NCBI RefSeq assembly: GCF_026341125.1
Contig: NZ_JAPEOR010000001.1
Location: 1,116,001 to 1,180,000 of the forward strand
Direction of reading: 5' to 3'
DNA from: Streptomyces sp. NBC_01142
GTDB taxonomy: Bacteria; Actinomycetota; Actinomycetes; Streptomycetales; Streptomycetaceae
DNA: 64,000 bases
Shown: positions 52,955 to 61,481 of the stretch, one piece after another
Position numbering within the stretch: the first letter of the stretch is position 1
How the letters are laid out: each line of letters opens with the position of its first letter
Program-made: the position numbers and the translations under genes
Notes under the pieces: generated by a model
Told to the model about the DNA's origin: nothing
Database searches by the model: none
The model's input: only the letters and a program-made list of their open reading frames with translations

Positions 52955-54082
52955 TCATTCGTCGAGCCGTTCAACGAGGAGCATCGCCACATCGTCCGCC
53001 AGGAAGCCCTGGGTGTGTCGGATCAACCCCTGGTGCAGTTGTTCCAGGAACTCCTGCGGGGTGTGGGCGAGCGCTTCCATGGCCTCGGGCAGGGCGAAGA
53101 AGTCGTCGTCACGATTACGGGCTTCGACCACGCCGTCGGTGTACAGCAGCAGACGGTCGCCGGGTGCGAACGGATAGCTCTCCGCCTTGCCGGCAGGACC
53201 GGTGATGAAGTCTTCCAAGCCGATGGGCGGCAAGGGGAACGCGGGCATCAGGGTCTGGACCTTGCCCTGGCGCAGTACCAGCGGAGGGTGATGGCCACGG
53301 TTGACCACCTCGACCACGGGTCCGTCCGGCACCTGGGCCACGACCGCGGTGACGAAGCCCTCCAACAGAGCTTCCTGATCGACCGCACCCGACACCGGGT
53401 ACTCCCGTTTCAGCGCGGCCGCGCAGTGGTTTATTACCTCCGCCAGTTCATCCTCATAGTGAGCGGCCTCCCGGAACGCGCCCAGCACAGCGGCGGCCGC
53501 GCGCACAGCGGGCAGCCCCTTGCCCCGAACGTCCCCCACGATCAGCCGGACCCCGTAGCGGGTCTCCACAGCCTCGTACAGATCGCCGCCGATCTGTGCC
53601 CCCGACTCGGCCGCGAGGTACATGCTGGCCGCCCGCACCGGACCCAGCCGGGCGGGTACAGGCCGCAGGATGACTTCCTGTGCTGCCACGGCGATCCGGC
53701 GGACCTGGTTGAGCTCGTTCCGACTGCGGGTACGCGCGGCGCTACTCGTGGTGATGCTGGCCACCGACACCACGAGAAGAGCCAGAAGGTTGCTGTAGAC
53801 CTGCTGGCTGCCCCACGCCTGGTTGTAGGTGGCGGTGGTGATGCTGACGGCCAGAGCCAAAGCCGCTGCCGAGATGGTGCCCTTGGGGCCCATGGTGACC
53901 GCGGCCAGCGCCGGAGTCGCGATGAGGAGGGGGCCGGTATACAGAAAGTGTGCAGGTGAGAGCTCGATGCCCACCACGAGCAGGGCGATCGCGAAGGGCA
54001 CACACTGCGCGAGCGTGAAGAGAACGGCCCGGCTGTGACCGCCCGCTCCCGGTCGAGGAGACGAGCGGAAGATCGTCCGCAT
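52955..54082 (-). CDS. Membrane-anchored SpoIIE-type PP2C phosphatase
   Basis: The protein is 375 aa. The N-terminal 115 residues have four or so hydrophobic segments; the C-terminal domain is SpoIIE-like with GGDLYEAVETRYGVRLIVGDVRGKGLPA and the late DRLLLYTDGVVEARN. It removes phosphate from Ser on partner-switching proteins such as anti-sigma antagonists. No cognate anti-sigma gene lies nearby. It borders the decayed region. Confidence 0.93.
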   Translation of the reverse strand: MRTIFRSSPRPGAGGHSRAVLFTLAQCVPFAIALLVVGIELSPAHFLYTGPLLIATPALAAVTMGPKGTISAAALALAVSITTATYNQAWGSQQVYSNLLALLVVSVASITTSSAARTRSRNELNQVRRIAVAAQEVILRPVPARLGPVRAASMYLAAESGAQIGGDLYEAVETRYGVRLIVGDVRGKGLPAVRAAAAVLGAFREAAHYEDELAEVINHCAAALKREYPVSGAVDQEALLEGFVTAVVAQVPDGPVVEVVNRGHHPPLVLRQGKVQTLMPAFPLPPIGLEDFITGPAGKAESYPFAPGDRLLLYTDGVVEARNRDDDFFALPEAMEALAHTPQEFLEQLHQGLIRHTQGFLADDVAMLLVERLDE

Positions 54083-54546
54083 GGGTACAAGCCTGCCTTG
54101 TCGAAGCCCGCTGTTCCACTTGTCGCTCTTTCCGGCCTCCCGGGCCTGGTGAGCCTTGAAGACGGACCCAAGCGGCTCATCCGCTGATGATCAGCGCGTC
54201 AGGCGATGGAGGGCCCTCTCGTGAAGTCACTCAAATGCTGCACGGACCGCCATTCAGGCGGGCGTCTGTTGCCGCTCGCTGCGGTCGCGCGGGACCTTCG
54301 CGATCGGTCACCAGTTCCGATCGGCGCTTAGCGCTACGCCTCCCGTCGTTGTCACTTCGGGGAGTGTCGGGCTGCATCGCCGATCGGGTTCAGCAAGGAC
54401 GTCAATACGTCAATGTGCGTATGGTGCTTTGTTAGGTTGTCTATTCGTGAGCAGATGTTCACCTATCCGGGCTAATTGTGAGACTTCAGTGATGATCGGC
54501 TGGATCTTCTGAAAGACTCCCGACCTCGCGAATTTGGGGAGGAGCC
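54083..54546. other. Gene-free, lower-GC stretch
   Basis: About 460 bp without a supported gene. It is visibly less GC-rich (54370-54540) than the chromosome around it. No tRNA, repeat or transposase part was recognised. Confidence 0.5.
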
Positions 54547-54945
54547 GTGCCGGCTTGGGGGATCACGCTCGTGCTGATGGGCATCGTTTCCGGCATGCAG
54601 TTGATCATGAAGGTTATTTCGCGCGAGCCGCCACCTGGGAAGAAGGTCAATCTAACTCTGGAAGACGCGGTCCTGTGGATTGACTGGGTCGTTACAGCGG
54701 GCGTGGCGTTGGCGCTAACCCTCCTTTCGGCCACAGCCCGAGGTGAAGCGAGCGTAGATGTACTGGTCGGGCTGCTTTTTGTCTGCGTTGTGGGCATGCT
54801 TGTGGTGCCGGTACTCGTTCGGGTCCTCTGCTACGACGGGACGGGAGGGATCAAAGGATGGTCATACGTCGTTCTAGCCGACCTGGCGGGGATGATGGTG
54901 CTGCTGGTCTCTGTGACGACAGGGGTGAATATCTATGGAGCGTAA
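54547..54945 (+). CDS. Small integral membrane protein, 132 aa
   Basis: Four hydrophobic segments are seen (LVLMGIVSGMQLIMKVI, VVTAGVALALTLL, VGLLFVCVVGMLVVPVLVRVL, VVLADLAGMMVLLVSVTTG). Family unknown. The GTG start at 54547 has GGGGAGGAG upstream. It overlaps the next gene by 11 bp. The codon mix is less GC-rich than its neighbours, consistent with acquisition. Confidence 0.65.
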   Translation: MPAWGITLVLMGIVSGMQLIMKVISREPPPGKKVNLTLEDAVLWIDWVVTAGVALALTLLSATARGEASVDVLVGLLFVCVVGMLVVPVLVRVLCYDGTGGIKGWSYVVLADLAGMMVLLVSVTTGVNIYGA

Positions 54946-55156
54946 GGTCCGACCGACTGGGGCAGCGGTGCCTCCTGAACAGCGCCGCACAGAGCTGAAG
55001 TTCAATGTCTCCCTGGCCTCTGTCGTGGTGCTCGCGTTCGCGGGTGTGGCAGCCGTCGGCATCCTCAGCGGTGGCGCCACTGGAGAGCTGATTGCTGCGT
55101 TGGTGGCTGCTGCGGGAACTCTCACGGTCGCCATCGTCGCCAAGAGGAATGGTTAG
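54935..55156 (+). CDS. Small membrane protein, 73 aa
   Basis: It has an N-terminal charged part (MERKVRPTGAAVPPEQRRTE) and two hydrophobic segments (VVVLAFAGVAAVGILSG and LIAALVAAAGTLTVAIVA). Family unknown. It is holin-like in size and shape but not recognisable. It overlaps the upstream membrane gene, so the two are likely co-expressed. Confidence 0.6.
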   Translation: MERKVRPTGAAVPPEQRRTELKFNVSLASVVVLAFAGVAAVGILSGGATGELIAALVAAAGTLTVAIVAKRNG

Positions 55157-55514
55157 GTGCCCAGTTGATGCCGCAGGCGCGATTCGATACCCATCTGGCG
55201 CAATCCCTGAGAGGTTCGCTCAGTAGCCGAAGAAGTAATGCGGCGGGTCTCCGACCTGCGGTCACGTAAGCCCTCAACGCTGCGATCTGCGGAGCTGTCG
55301 GTGGTTGTCAACGTTGTTGCTCGCTGAGCGCCTTTCACGGCCCCGAGGCGGTACCAGGAGGCCGCGCCGCGGTGTGATACATCCGCTTCAGGAGTTCGAT
55401 CAGCTGTGGCTGACAAGCACTTGGCCGCGCGCGACCCGGCCGCTTGCGATCGCCCAACGCCGTTCCGGTCTGCTGTCGTTGATGTCAGAGGGTGATGTCA
55501 GGTTGGATGGCCTC
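55157..55514. other. Unassigned stretch between small membrane gene and DUF6959 remnant
   Basis: About 360 bp with only short open frames on both strands and no family signal. Considered part of the decayed island. Confidence 0.4.
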
Positions 55515-55767
55515 ATGGAACGTGTTGAGGCTGGGCTGCTCACGGACGGTGGGAACAACGCTGTGGTGCGCCTGCCCGGTCGGCGGTTCCCCGGTGTGCT
55601 GATCCAGGGTGACTCTCTCTCCATCCTTCGCAGCGACGTTGCTGAGGTGGTGGAAGCCTGTGACCGGGGCCCGCGAAACGGCCGGACTTCTCCTCGTCGA
55701 CCTCGACGCTCTGCTGACGCGCTACTCCGCTGCGCTGGACGCACGCGAGATCCCTCGACCGTACTGA
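55515..55767 (+). pseudogene. DUF6959-type gene broken by a frameshift
   Basis: The first part reads MERVEAGLLTDGGNNAVVRL and continues PGRRFPGVLIQGDSLSILRSDV in one frame. Then the family's expected end, ARETAGLLLVDLDALLTRY and SAALDAREIPRPY, appears in another frame up to TGA 55767. The frames join near 55665-55675, so one base was lost there (or two gained). DUF6959 is a guess from resemblance. An in-frame ATG at 55482 is an alternative start. Confidence 0.6.
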
Positions 55768-55943
55768 CGTTGCCGGGATGCTGAGCTTGGGAATCATCGC
55801 GCTTCTGGGCCTCTGTTTCGGCCTGACCAGCGGCGACAGGGGCCCAAGGCGAGCCTAGGGGCTCTCCCGGGCATCCGCTGTTGACCGCGAGCTCGTGCAT
55901 GGTTGACGCCGGCGCGTCAAAGACCGTGGCTTGCCCTCAGGGT

Positions 55944-56757
55944 TCATATTCGGGAATCGCCGGACAGGGTCGCGGCGTGCTGGTCTGGGGGGAGTCCGGC
56001 GACTGCTTGGATCACGTCGGTCAGGTGCTCGCGGCGGCCGTCGTGGCGGGCAAGGGCCCGCTAGTTCTTGAGCTGGGCGATGCCGTGCTCGACGCGGATG
56101 TGACGGGAGGAGTGGGCTTTGCGCTGGCGTTCATGCATCTCCTCGTACCAGCCCAGGGCATTCACTTGAACTTGCGGTGCGGTGGTGTCACCACGCGCCC
56201 GCCTGTCTGGTCGCCAGGGCCCTGGTATCCGGCGTCGGCGAGGATCCCGACCGCAGGGCCTGGTCAGTAGCCTGACCAGGCCCAACTGGCGGGCGTGGGC
56301 GATATCCGCGCAGCTTGCCGACACTGCCGGGCTGCAGAACAGCAGCTGCCCGGCAGCGTCCGTGACGACCATGGACTTGACGGTGTTCTGCTTGTTCTTC
56401 CCGGAGATGAACTCTGCCGGTCCTTGCGCCCGGAGGGCGCAAGGACCGGAGCTCGGTCCCGTCCATGATTCCGGTCTGCCCGCTCGCACCGAGGTGGTCA
56501 ATGACCTCGCCGAGGGTACGCAGCCGGACGTCGGATGACGGTGGCCAGCAGCTGGTCGACGAATACCAGCTTGTGTTTCGCCCCGGCGCCCACGGACCGG
56601 TGATGGGGGCGTGACACGAGACCAGATTGGTGCTGCTCGTGCCACAACGGGCTGGTCTCCCCGATGGGTTCAGCAACCATGCCGGGCGACAATCCCGATA
56701 TCCGCTGGCTGCGGGTGGTCGCTGCACGTAGTCGGTTCCCCACCACACCGACCATGA
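55944..56757 (-). pseudogene. Decayed IS5-type transposase with amber and several frameshifts
   Basis: Minus-strand pieces in several frames reconstruct one transposase: RISGLSPGMVAEPIGETSPLW, AKHKLVFVDQLLATVI, VRLRTLGEVIDHLGASGQTG, GKNKQNTVKSMVVTDAAGQLL and MHERQRKAHSSRHIRVEHG. AQLKN is followed by TAG at 56061-56063 where TGG (Trp) is expected. Its tail then reads RALARHDGRREHLTDVIQ to a TGA at 55944. There is also an internal deletion around the HTH. The length, about 813 bp, is near normal. Clearly dead. Confidence 0.85.
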
Positions 56758-56761
56758 TCAA

Positions 56762-57166
56762 CAGTCACGGTCCCGACGGGCCAGTGCCAACAATGCACGC
56801 GCTCGCTAGAGGCGTCTGGGAAAGCAGAGGCTAGAGGCGCGGGAGTGGCGACGATGAACTCTTCGTTTATGGCTGCTGGAGTTGTCTGATTAGCTACTGC
56901 TCGGAGCGTTCCAGTGGAGCCGGTTGTTGTCCGGCATGGCGGGGCGCCCAAAGGCCTGGCCTAGCCACATCCCGTAGGTCTTCTCTGGCTCAGGGGCACT
57001 GCGCGGCACCTCGGAGATTTACTGAGCTGCGTACGGCCCGGCAGAGAGCACAACGGCTGAAAATGTCTCGCAGCAGGCGTTGACACCTGACTCGTTGTCA
57101 GCGGCACCTGCTCCAATTCTTGTTGCGCGGCCGGGGGGCCGAAGGCAGAAGACTGAGGGGGATGCG
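56762..57166. other. Unassigned stretch before the Mrr-like gene pair
   Basis: About 400 bp. Short antisense frames only, no family signal. It probably includes the promoter of the 57167 gene pair near its right end. Confidence 0.45.
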
Positions 57167-57385
57167 GTGCCCTGGATCAATTCGTACGTGAAGAAGGACG
57201 GCACGCAAGTCCGTGGACATAGCCGCTGGGCTCCGGGAGCGCGGCATCAGATGGCAGGCCTGGCTATCGCGAGCATTGTGGTCTGGGGCTCAGGAAGTGG
57301 GCAGATCAAAATCGACACGAGCGACGGGCGCACCGGTCCGACTCCACGTGTCGCGACGCCGGTCGTTCCTGGAGGTCAGCCGTGA
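57167..57385 (+). CDS. Small protein upstream of the Mrr-like nuclease
   Basis: The protein is 72 aa, starting VPWINSYVKKDGTQVRGHSR (GTG 57167 with GAGGGG upstream). It then has one hydrophobic stretch, MAGLAIASIVVWGSG, and ends in a polar tail. The N-terminal xDGTxVRGHxR pattern is seen in small actinobacterial hypotheticals. It overlaps the nuclease gene by 4 bases (GTGA), suggesting a two-gene unit. Confidence 0.6.
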   Translation: MPWINSYVKKDGTQVRGHSRWAPGARHQMAGLAIASIVVWGSGSGQIKIDTSDGRTGPTPRVATPVVPGGQP

Positions 57386-58074
57386 GCCGCCGCCGGCCGG
57401 CGCGGCGGTCCCGGAGGCGTTCATCCAGAAGAGCCAAAGGGCCCGACCCGCTGGTGCTCGGCATCGCAGCAGTCGCAGGTCTCGGACTCGTCATCGCCCT
57501 GGTGCGGTGGCTGCTGGAGAACTGGTGGCTGCTCGTCGCGCTCGCGGTTCTCGCGGCCTGTACCGGTGGCTTCTGGCTCAAACAGCAGGCGGACCGTTCC
57601 CGCTGGGAACGGATTCGCTCGCAGGGCCTGCGATACCAGCTGCCCCAACTCGACAGGCTCCACCACAGGGAGTTCGAGTACGCGATACGGGACCTCATGC
57701 GCCGAGACGGCTGCACTGATGCGGTGCAGGTCGGCGGCGCTGGTGACAACGGCGCTGACGTGACAGCCAGCGATCCGTTCGGACGGCGGTGGGTGATCCA
57801 GTGCAAGCACCGTAAGAACGGCGCCTCAGGCTCGCCTGTCGGTACCCCGGACCTGCACGTTCTCAACGGCACCGGACGCCAGCTGCACGGCGGAGACGTG
57901 GTGGTCCTGGTGACGAACGGACGCTTCACCTCGGGATGCCCGCCGCTGGCCACGTCTCAGCGGCTGCATCTGGTGGACCGCCGGACACTGGGGGAGTGGG
58001 CAGCAGGCTCGCGGCCGCTATGGGAACTCCTGCAGAAGCTCCCACCACCCCGGAAGCAGTCTCCGCTGTCATGA
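57382..58074 (+). CDS. Membrane-anchored Mrr-like restriction endonuclease fold protein
   Basis: The protein is 230 aa. It has a basic N-terminus (about 20 residues), two hydrophobic segments (LVLGIAAVAGLGLVIALVRWLL and WLLVALAVLAACTGGFW), then a Mrr-type nuclease core: FEYAIRDLMRRDGCTDAVQVG, GDNGADVTA (catalytic aspartate) and WVIQCKHR (QxK). It would cut DNA close to the membrane, e.g. incoming DNA. Whether it is a defence protein or has another role is not shown. It is followed by a strong terminator and tRNA-Arg. Confidence 0.8.
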   Translation: MSRRRPARRSRRRSSRRAKGPDPLVLGIAAVAGLGLVIALVRWLLENWWLLVALAVLAACTGGFWLKQQADRSRWERIRSQGLRYQLPQLDRLHHREFEYAIRDLMRRDGCTDAVQVGGAGDNGADVTASDPFGRRWVIQCKHRKNGASGSPVGTPDLHVLNGTGRQLHGGDVVVLVTNGRFTSGCPPLATSQRLHLVDRRTLGEWAAGSRPLWELLQKLPPPRKQSPLS

Positions 58075-58173
58075 GGACGTCGGGGCCATGCCTTCCATCT
58101 CCATCGCACAGTGCAGCCTGAACAGCTGACGACTCACACGCCACTCACACGCAACCAGCGATAGAGAACGACA

Positions 58174-58208
58174 AAGAGCCGGACCCAGTGGGACTGGGTC
58201 CGGCTCTT
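58174..58208. terminator. Strong terminator after the Mrr-like gene
   Basis: AAGAGCCGGACCCAGT and its complement flank a loop of about three bases, ending in CTCTTG. The 15- to 16-bp stem starts 100 bp after the stop codon. Confidence 0.85.
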
Positions 58209-58261
58209 GACGTCTGGCACTTCCGCAGGTCAGCGGGTGGATCACGCTGGTCCGGCTTCTG

Positions 58262-58333
58262 TGCCCCCGGCAGGATTCGAACCTGCGCACACGGCTCCGG
58301 AGGCCGTTGCTCTATCCCCTGAGCTACGGGGGC
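58262..58333 (-). tRNA. tRNA-Arg (anticodon CCG)
   Basis: Read on the minus strand, the sequence runs GCCCCCGTAGCTCAGGGG at the 5' end to GGTTCGAATCC and CGGGGGCA at the 3' end. All four stems pair; the anticodon loop is CTCCGGA (CCG). Discriminator base A, no encoded CCA. The 3' end faces the decayed island, as expected for an integration site. Confidence 0.97.
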
Positions 58334-58493
58334 GTTCCGCCGCACTGCTGCGGCGACGGATAGAACCCTACCAGCTCCCAAAGGGTCGTCGTGAACAGGT
58401 ATTTCCGGGTCCCGCAGCAGCTCACGTCGCCCGCCCGGGGTGGAAGTGGGCAAAACCCGGACGCGGCGCCGCCCCCCGACCTACTCTCGAGTT

Positions 58494-58928
58494 GTGTCTG
58501 GCGCGTCCGGCCGGGTGCTCGTTGTCGACGACAACAGGGTCATTCGGCAGTTGATCAGGGTCAATCTCGAGCTGGAGGGCTTCGAGGTCGTGACCGCGGC
58601 CGATGGTGCCGAGTGTCTGGATGTCGTGCATCGCGTCTGTCCCGATGTGGTCACTCTCGATGTGGTCATGCCCCGCCTCGACGGGCTGCGCACCGCCGCC
58701 CGGCTGCGGGACGATCCGCGGACCAGCCATCTGCCGATCGCCATCATCAGTGCGTGTACGCAGTACGAGGTGGAGAGCGGCCTCGTCGCCGGGGTCGATG
58801 CCTTTCTCGCCAAGCCCTTCGAGCCGGCCGAGCTGGTCCGTCTCGTGCGGCAATTGACGCATCGGGAGGGTCCGCCGTCCGTCGACGGCAGGCATGGCGC
58901 CGGGCGGGCGGAAAGCGCACGGGGCTGA
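58494..58928 (+). CDS. Receiver-only response regulator
   Basis: The protein is 144 aa. It has the receiver acids LVVDDN, phosphorylatable aspartate in VTLDVVMPRLDG, and lysine in AKPFEP. No output domain follows; the tail is Arg/Gly-rich. It probably acts by protein contacts within a larger signal chain. GTG 58494 is chosen over the upstream in-frame codon because the conserved fold begins right after it. It stands just before the argS-like and lysA genes. Confidence 0.9.
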   Translation: MSGASGRVLVVDDNRVIRQLIRVNLELEGFEVVTAADGAECLDVVHRVCPDVVTLDVVMPRLDGLRTAARLRDDPRTSHLPIAIISACTQYEVESGLVAGVDAFLAKPFEPAELVRLVRQLTHREGPPSVDGRHGAGRAESARG

Positions 58929-58983
58929 CCGCATCGCGAAACCGGTTCGCGAAGGGCCCCCCTCCCTCCCATACGCTTGTCCC

Positions 58984-59958
58984 GTGACTCCTGCTGAGCT
59001 CTCCCGCACCGTCCGGCACGCCGTGTGCCGTGCGGTGGAGGAAGGTGCGCTGCGGGTGTCCGTGCCCGAGAGTGTCAGCGTCGAGCGGCCGCGGCCCGGG
59101 GGGCGCGGGGACTACGCCACCAATGTTGCTCTGCGCCTGGCGGGGCCGGCCGGGCAGCAGCCCCGTGCGGTCGCCGAAGTGCTGCGGAGCCGGATCGCCG
59201 AGGTGCCCGGGATTGCCGGGATCGAGATCACCGGGCCGGGCTTTCTCAACATCACCCTGGGCGAGGGTGCGCAGCAGGCTCTCGTACGGGATGTGCTGGA
59301 GCGCGGCAGTGCGTACGGGCACGGGGACGCCCTCCGCGGGGCCTCGATCGCCTTCGGCGCCGTCGACGAGCTGCGCGCAGGGGTCTGGACGCACACCGTC
59401 GCCCTGCTGCTCCGCAGCCAGGGGGCGCAGGCCGACGTCGTACCGGGCGCGGTGGACACCCTGCATGTCGTGCCCGCGCCGGCCGGAGACCTCTTCGAGC
59501 GGCTCGGGGCCGATGCCGCCCGCTGGGGGCTGCTGGCCGCCGCCTCCCACGACCGGCCACGGACCGGGGACGAGCTCCTGGCTCAGCACGAGAGCAACCC
59601 GCTGTTCAGGGTCCGGTACGCCTGTTCCCGCAGCCGCGCTCTCACCCGCGGCGCCGCGCAGCTCGGCTTCGGCAGCGATCCGCTGCAGGACGTCGATGCG
59701 CCGGCGCTTGTCACCGCCGTCGGTGACTACCCCGTCGCGCTGGGCGCGGCCGCCCGCCACCGTGCCCCCGACCGTCTGGCCCGGCATCTCGAAACCACCG
59801 CCGACGCCCTCCTCGCCTTCCAGTCCTCCGTGCTGCCCATCGGTGACGAGAAACCCCTGGCCGCCCACCGTTCCCGGCTCGCGCTCGCCGAAGCCGCCGG
59901 GACGGTGCTCGCAGGCGGCCTGTCCCTGCTCGGCATCAGCTCGCCCGAATACTTGTGA
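58984..59958 (+). CDS. nrtL: ArgS-related anticodon-binding protein NrtL
   Basis: The protein is 324 aa. The N-terminal ~95 residues resemble the additional domain of arginyl-tRNA synthetase ([25 protein letters not shown]). The C-terminal part resembles the DALR anticodon-binding domain ([20 protein letters not shown]). The class I catalytic core with HIGH and KMSKS is missing. It therefore cannot charge tRNA by itself; it may bind tRNA-Arg. It lies upstream of lysA in the same direction with 16 bp between. GTG start at 58984. Confidence 0.85.
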   Translation: MTPAELSRTVRHAVCRAVEEGALRVSVPESVSVERPRPGGRGDYATNVALRLAGPAGQQPRAVAEVLRSRIAEVPGIAGIEITGPGFLNITLGEGAQQALVRDVLERGSAYGHGDALRGASIAFGAVDELRAGVWTHTVALLLRSQGAQADVVPGAVDTLHVVPAPAGDLFERLGADAARWGLLAAASHDRPRTGDELLAQHESNPLFRVRYACSRSRALTRGAAQLGFGSDPLQDVDAPALVTAVGDYPVALGAAARHRAPDRLARHLETTADALLAFQSSVLPIGDEKPLAAHRSRLALAEAAGTVLAGGLSLLGISSPEYL

Positions 59959-59974
59959 CAGAGAGACAAGAGAC

Positions 59975-61366
59975 ATGAGCCGTTCCGCACACCCCGCCGG
60001 GCCCCGCCACGCCGATGTTTTTCACGAGGGGCACTACAGCGCCCCGCCGACCGACCTCAACGTCCTCGACGAGAAGGTCTGGGCCCGGACGGTCGCCCGC
60101 AACGAGGACGGTGTCGCGACCGTCGGCGGGATGGAAGTGACCCGGCTGGCCGAGGAGTTCGGCACCCCCGCCTATTTCCTCGACGAGGCCGACTTCCGCG
60201 CCCGCTGCCGCGCCTGGGCCGACGCCTTCGGCAAGGATGCCGACGTGTTCTATGCCGGTAAGGCGTTTCTCTCCCGCGCGATCGTTCGCTGGCTCACGGA
60301 GGAGGGGCTCAACCTCGACGTCTGCTCCGGGGGCGAGCTCACCACCGCCCTCGACGCCGGAATGCCCGCCGAGCGCATCGCTTTCCACGGGAACAACAAG
60401 TCCGTCGCGGAGATCGAGCGAGCCGTCGAAGCAGGCGTCGGGCGCATCGTCCTCGACTCCTTCCAGGAGATCGTCCGCGTGGCCCACATCGCCCAGAGCC
60501 GGGGGAAGCGGCAGCGCGTTCAGATCCGCGTGACGGTAGGGGTGGAGGCGCATACGCACGAATTCATCGCCACGGCTCATGAAGACCAAAAGTTCGGGAT
60601 CGCTCTCGCCGGGGGGCAGGCCGCCGAAGCCGTACGCCGTGCCCTCAAGCTCGACGGCCTCGAGCTCATCGGGATCCACTCCCACATCGGCTCGCAGATC
60701 TTCGACATGGCCGGCTTCGAGGTGTCCGCGCGCCGCGTCGTCCAGCTGCTCGCCGAAGTCCGGGACGAGCACGGGGTCGAGCTGCCCGAGATCGACCTCG
60801 GCGGCGGCCTCGGTATCGCCTACACCTCCGAGGACGACCCCCGCGAGCCGCACCACATCGCCAAGGCCCTCAGTGAGATCGTCACCCGTGAGTGTGAGGC
60901 CGCGAAGCTGCGGACGCCGCGGATCTCCGTCGAGCCCGGCCGCGCCATCGTCGGGCCCACCGCCTTCACCCTCTACGAGGTCGGCACCGTCAAGCCCCTC
61001 GAAGGGCTGCGTACCTACGTCAGCGTCGACGGTGGCATGTCGGACAACATCCGTACCGCCCTGTACGACGCCGAGTACAGCGTCGCGCTCGTCTCCAGGA
61101 CGTCCGACGCCGAGCCGATGCTCGCCCGCGTCGTCGGAAAGCACTGTGAGAGTGGCGACATTGTGGTCAAGGACGCATTTCTTCCGGCGGACCTCGCGCC
61201 GGGCGATCTGATCGCCGTACCCGCCACCGGCGCGTACTGCCGTTCCATGGCGAGCAACTACAACCACGCACTCCGCCCGCCAGTTGTGGCGGTCAAGGAC
61301 GGCGAGGCGCGGGTAATCGTCCGGCGCGAGACGGAGGAAGATCTCCTGCGTCTCGACGTCGGCTGA
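59975..61366 (+). CDS. lysA: Diaminopimelate decarboxylase
   Basis: The protein is 463 aa. It has the PLP lysine in [10 protein letters not shown], then [15 protein letters not shown] and EPGRAIVG, and the late CESGD / [10 protein letters not shown] substrate loop. It makes lysine from meso-diaminopimelate. It lies between nrtL and hom; a hairpin separates it from hom. Confidence 0.98.
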   Translation: MSRSAHPAGPRHADVFHEGHYSAPPTDLNVLDEKVWARTVARNEDGVATVGGMEVTRLAEEFGTPAYFLDEADFRARCRAWADAFGKDADVFYAGKAFLSRAIVRWLTEEGLNLDVCSGGELTTALDAGMPAERIAFHGNNKSVAEIERAVEAGVGRIVLDSFQEIVRVAHIAQSRGKRQRVQIRVTVGVEAHTHEFIATAHEDQKFGIALAGGQAAEAVRRALKLDGLELIGIHSHIGSQIFDMAGFEVSARRVVQLLAEVRDEHGVELPEIDLGGGLGIAYTSEDDPREPHHIAKALSEIVTRECEAAKLRTPRISVEPGRAIVGPTAFTLYEVGTVKPLEGLRTYVSVDGGMSDNIRTALYDAEYSVALVSRTSDAEPMLARVVGKHCESGDIVVKDAFLPADLAPGDLIAVPATGAYCRSMASNYNHALRPPVVAVKDGEARVIVRRETEEDLLRLDVG

Positions 61367-61386
61367 TGAAATAGATGTCTCGAAAT

Positions 61387-61415
61387 CTGGACGGAGGATA
61401 GAAACTTCCGTCCAG
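61387..61415. terminator. Hairpin between lysA and hom
   Basis: CTGGACGGA and TCCGTCCAG form a perfect 9-bp stem with an 11-base loop, 20 bp after lysA. It could terminate lysA transcripts or act as an attenuator for hom. Confidence 0.65.
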
Positions 61416-61481
61416 TGAGTGAGACTGGTTGGCACCCTGGCTTGTAATGGGCCGTATCCAATGAAAGGCGTAGGTCGGATG

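Noticed and set aside
52615-52992. 125-aa minus-strand reading in the frame next to the transposase fragment
   Set aside because: Arg/Pro-rich shadow of the transposase piece, no family motif.
55778-55858. 26-codon hydrophobic reading after the DUF6959 remnant
   Set aside because: Too short, no ribosome site and no relation to known peptides.
54083-58262. Integrase gene or tRNA-end direct repeat in the island
   Set aside because: No tyrosine or serine recombinase motif and no second copy of the tRNA 3' end could be seen by eye.
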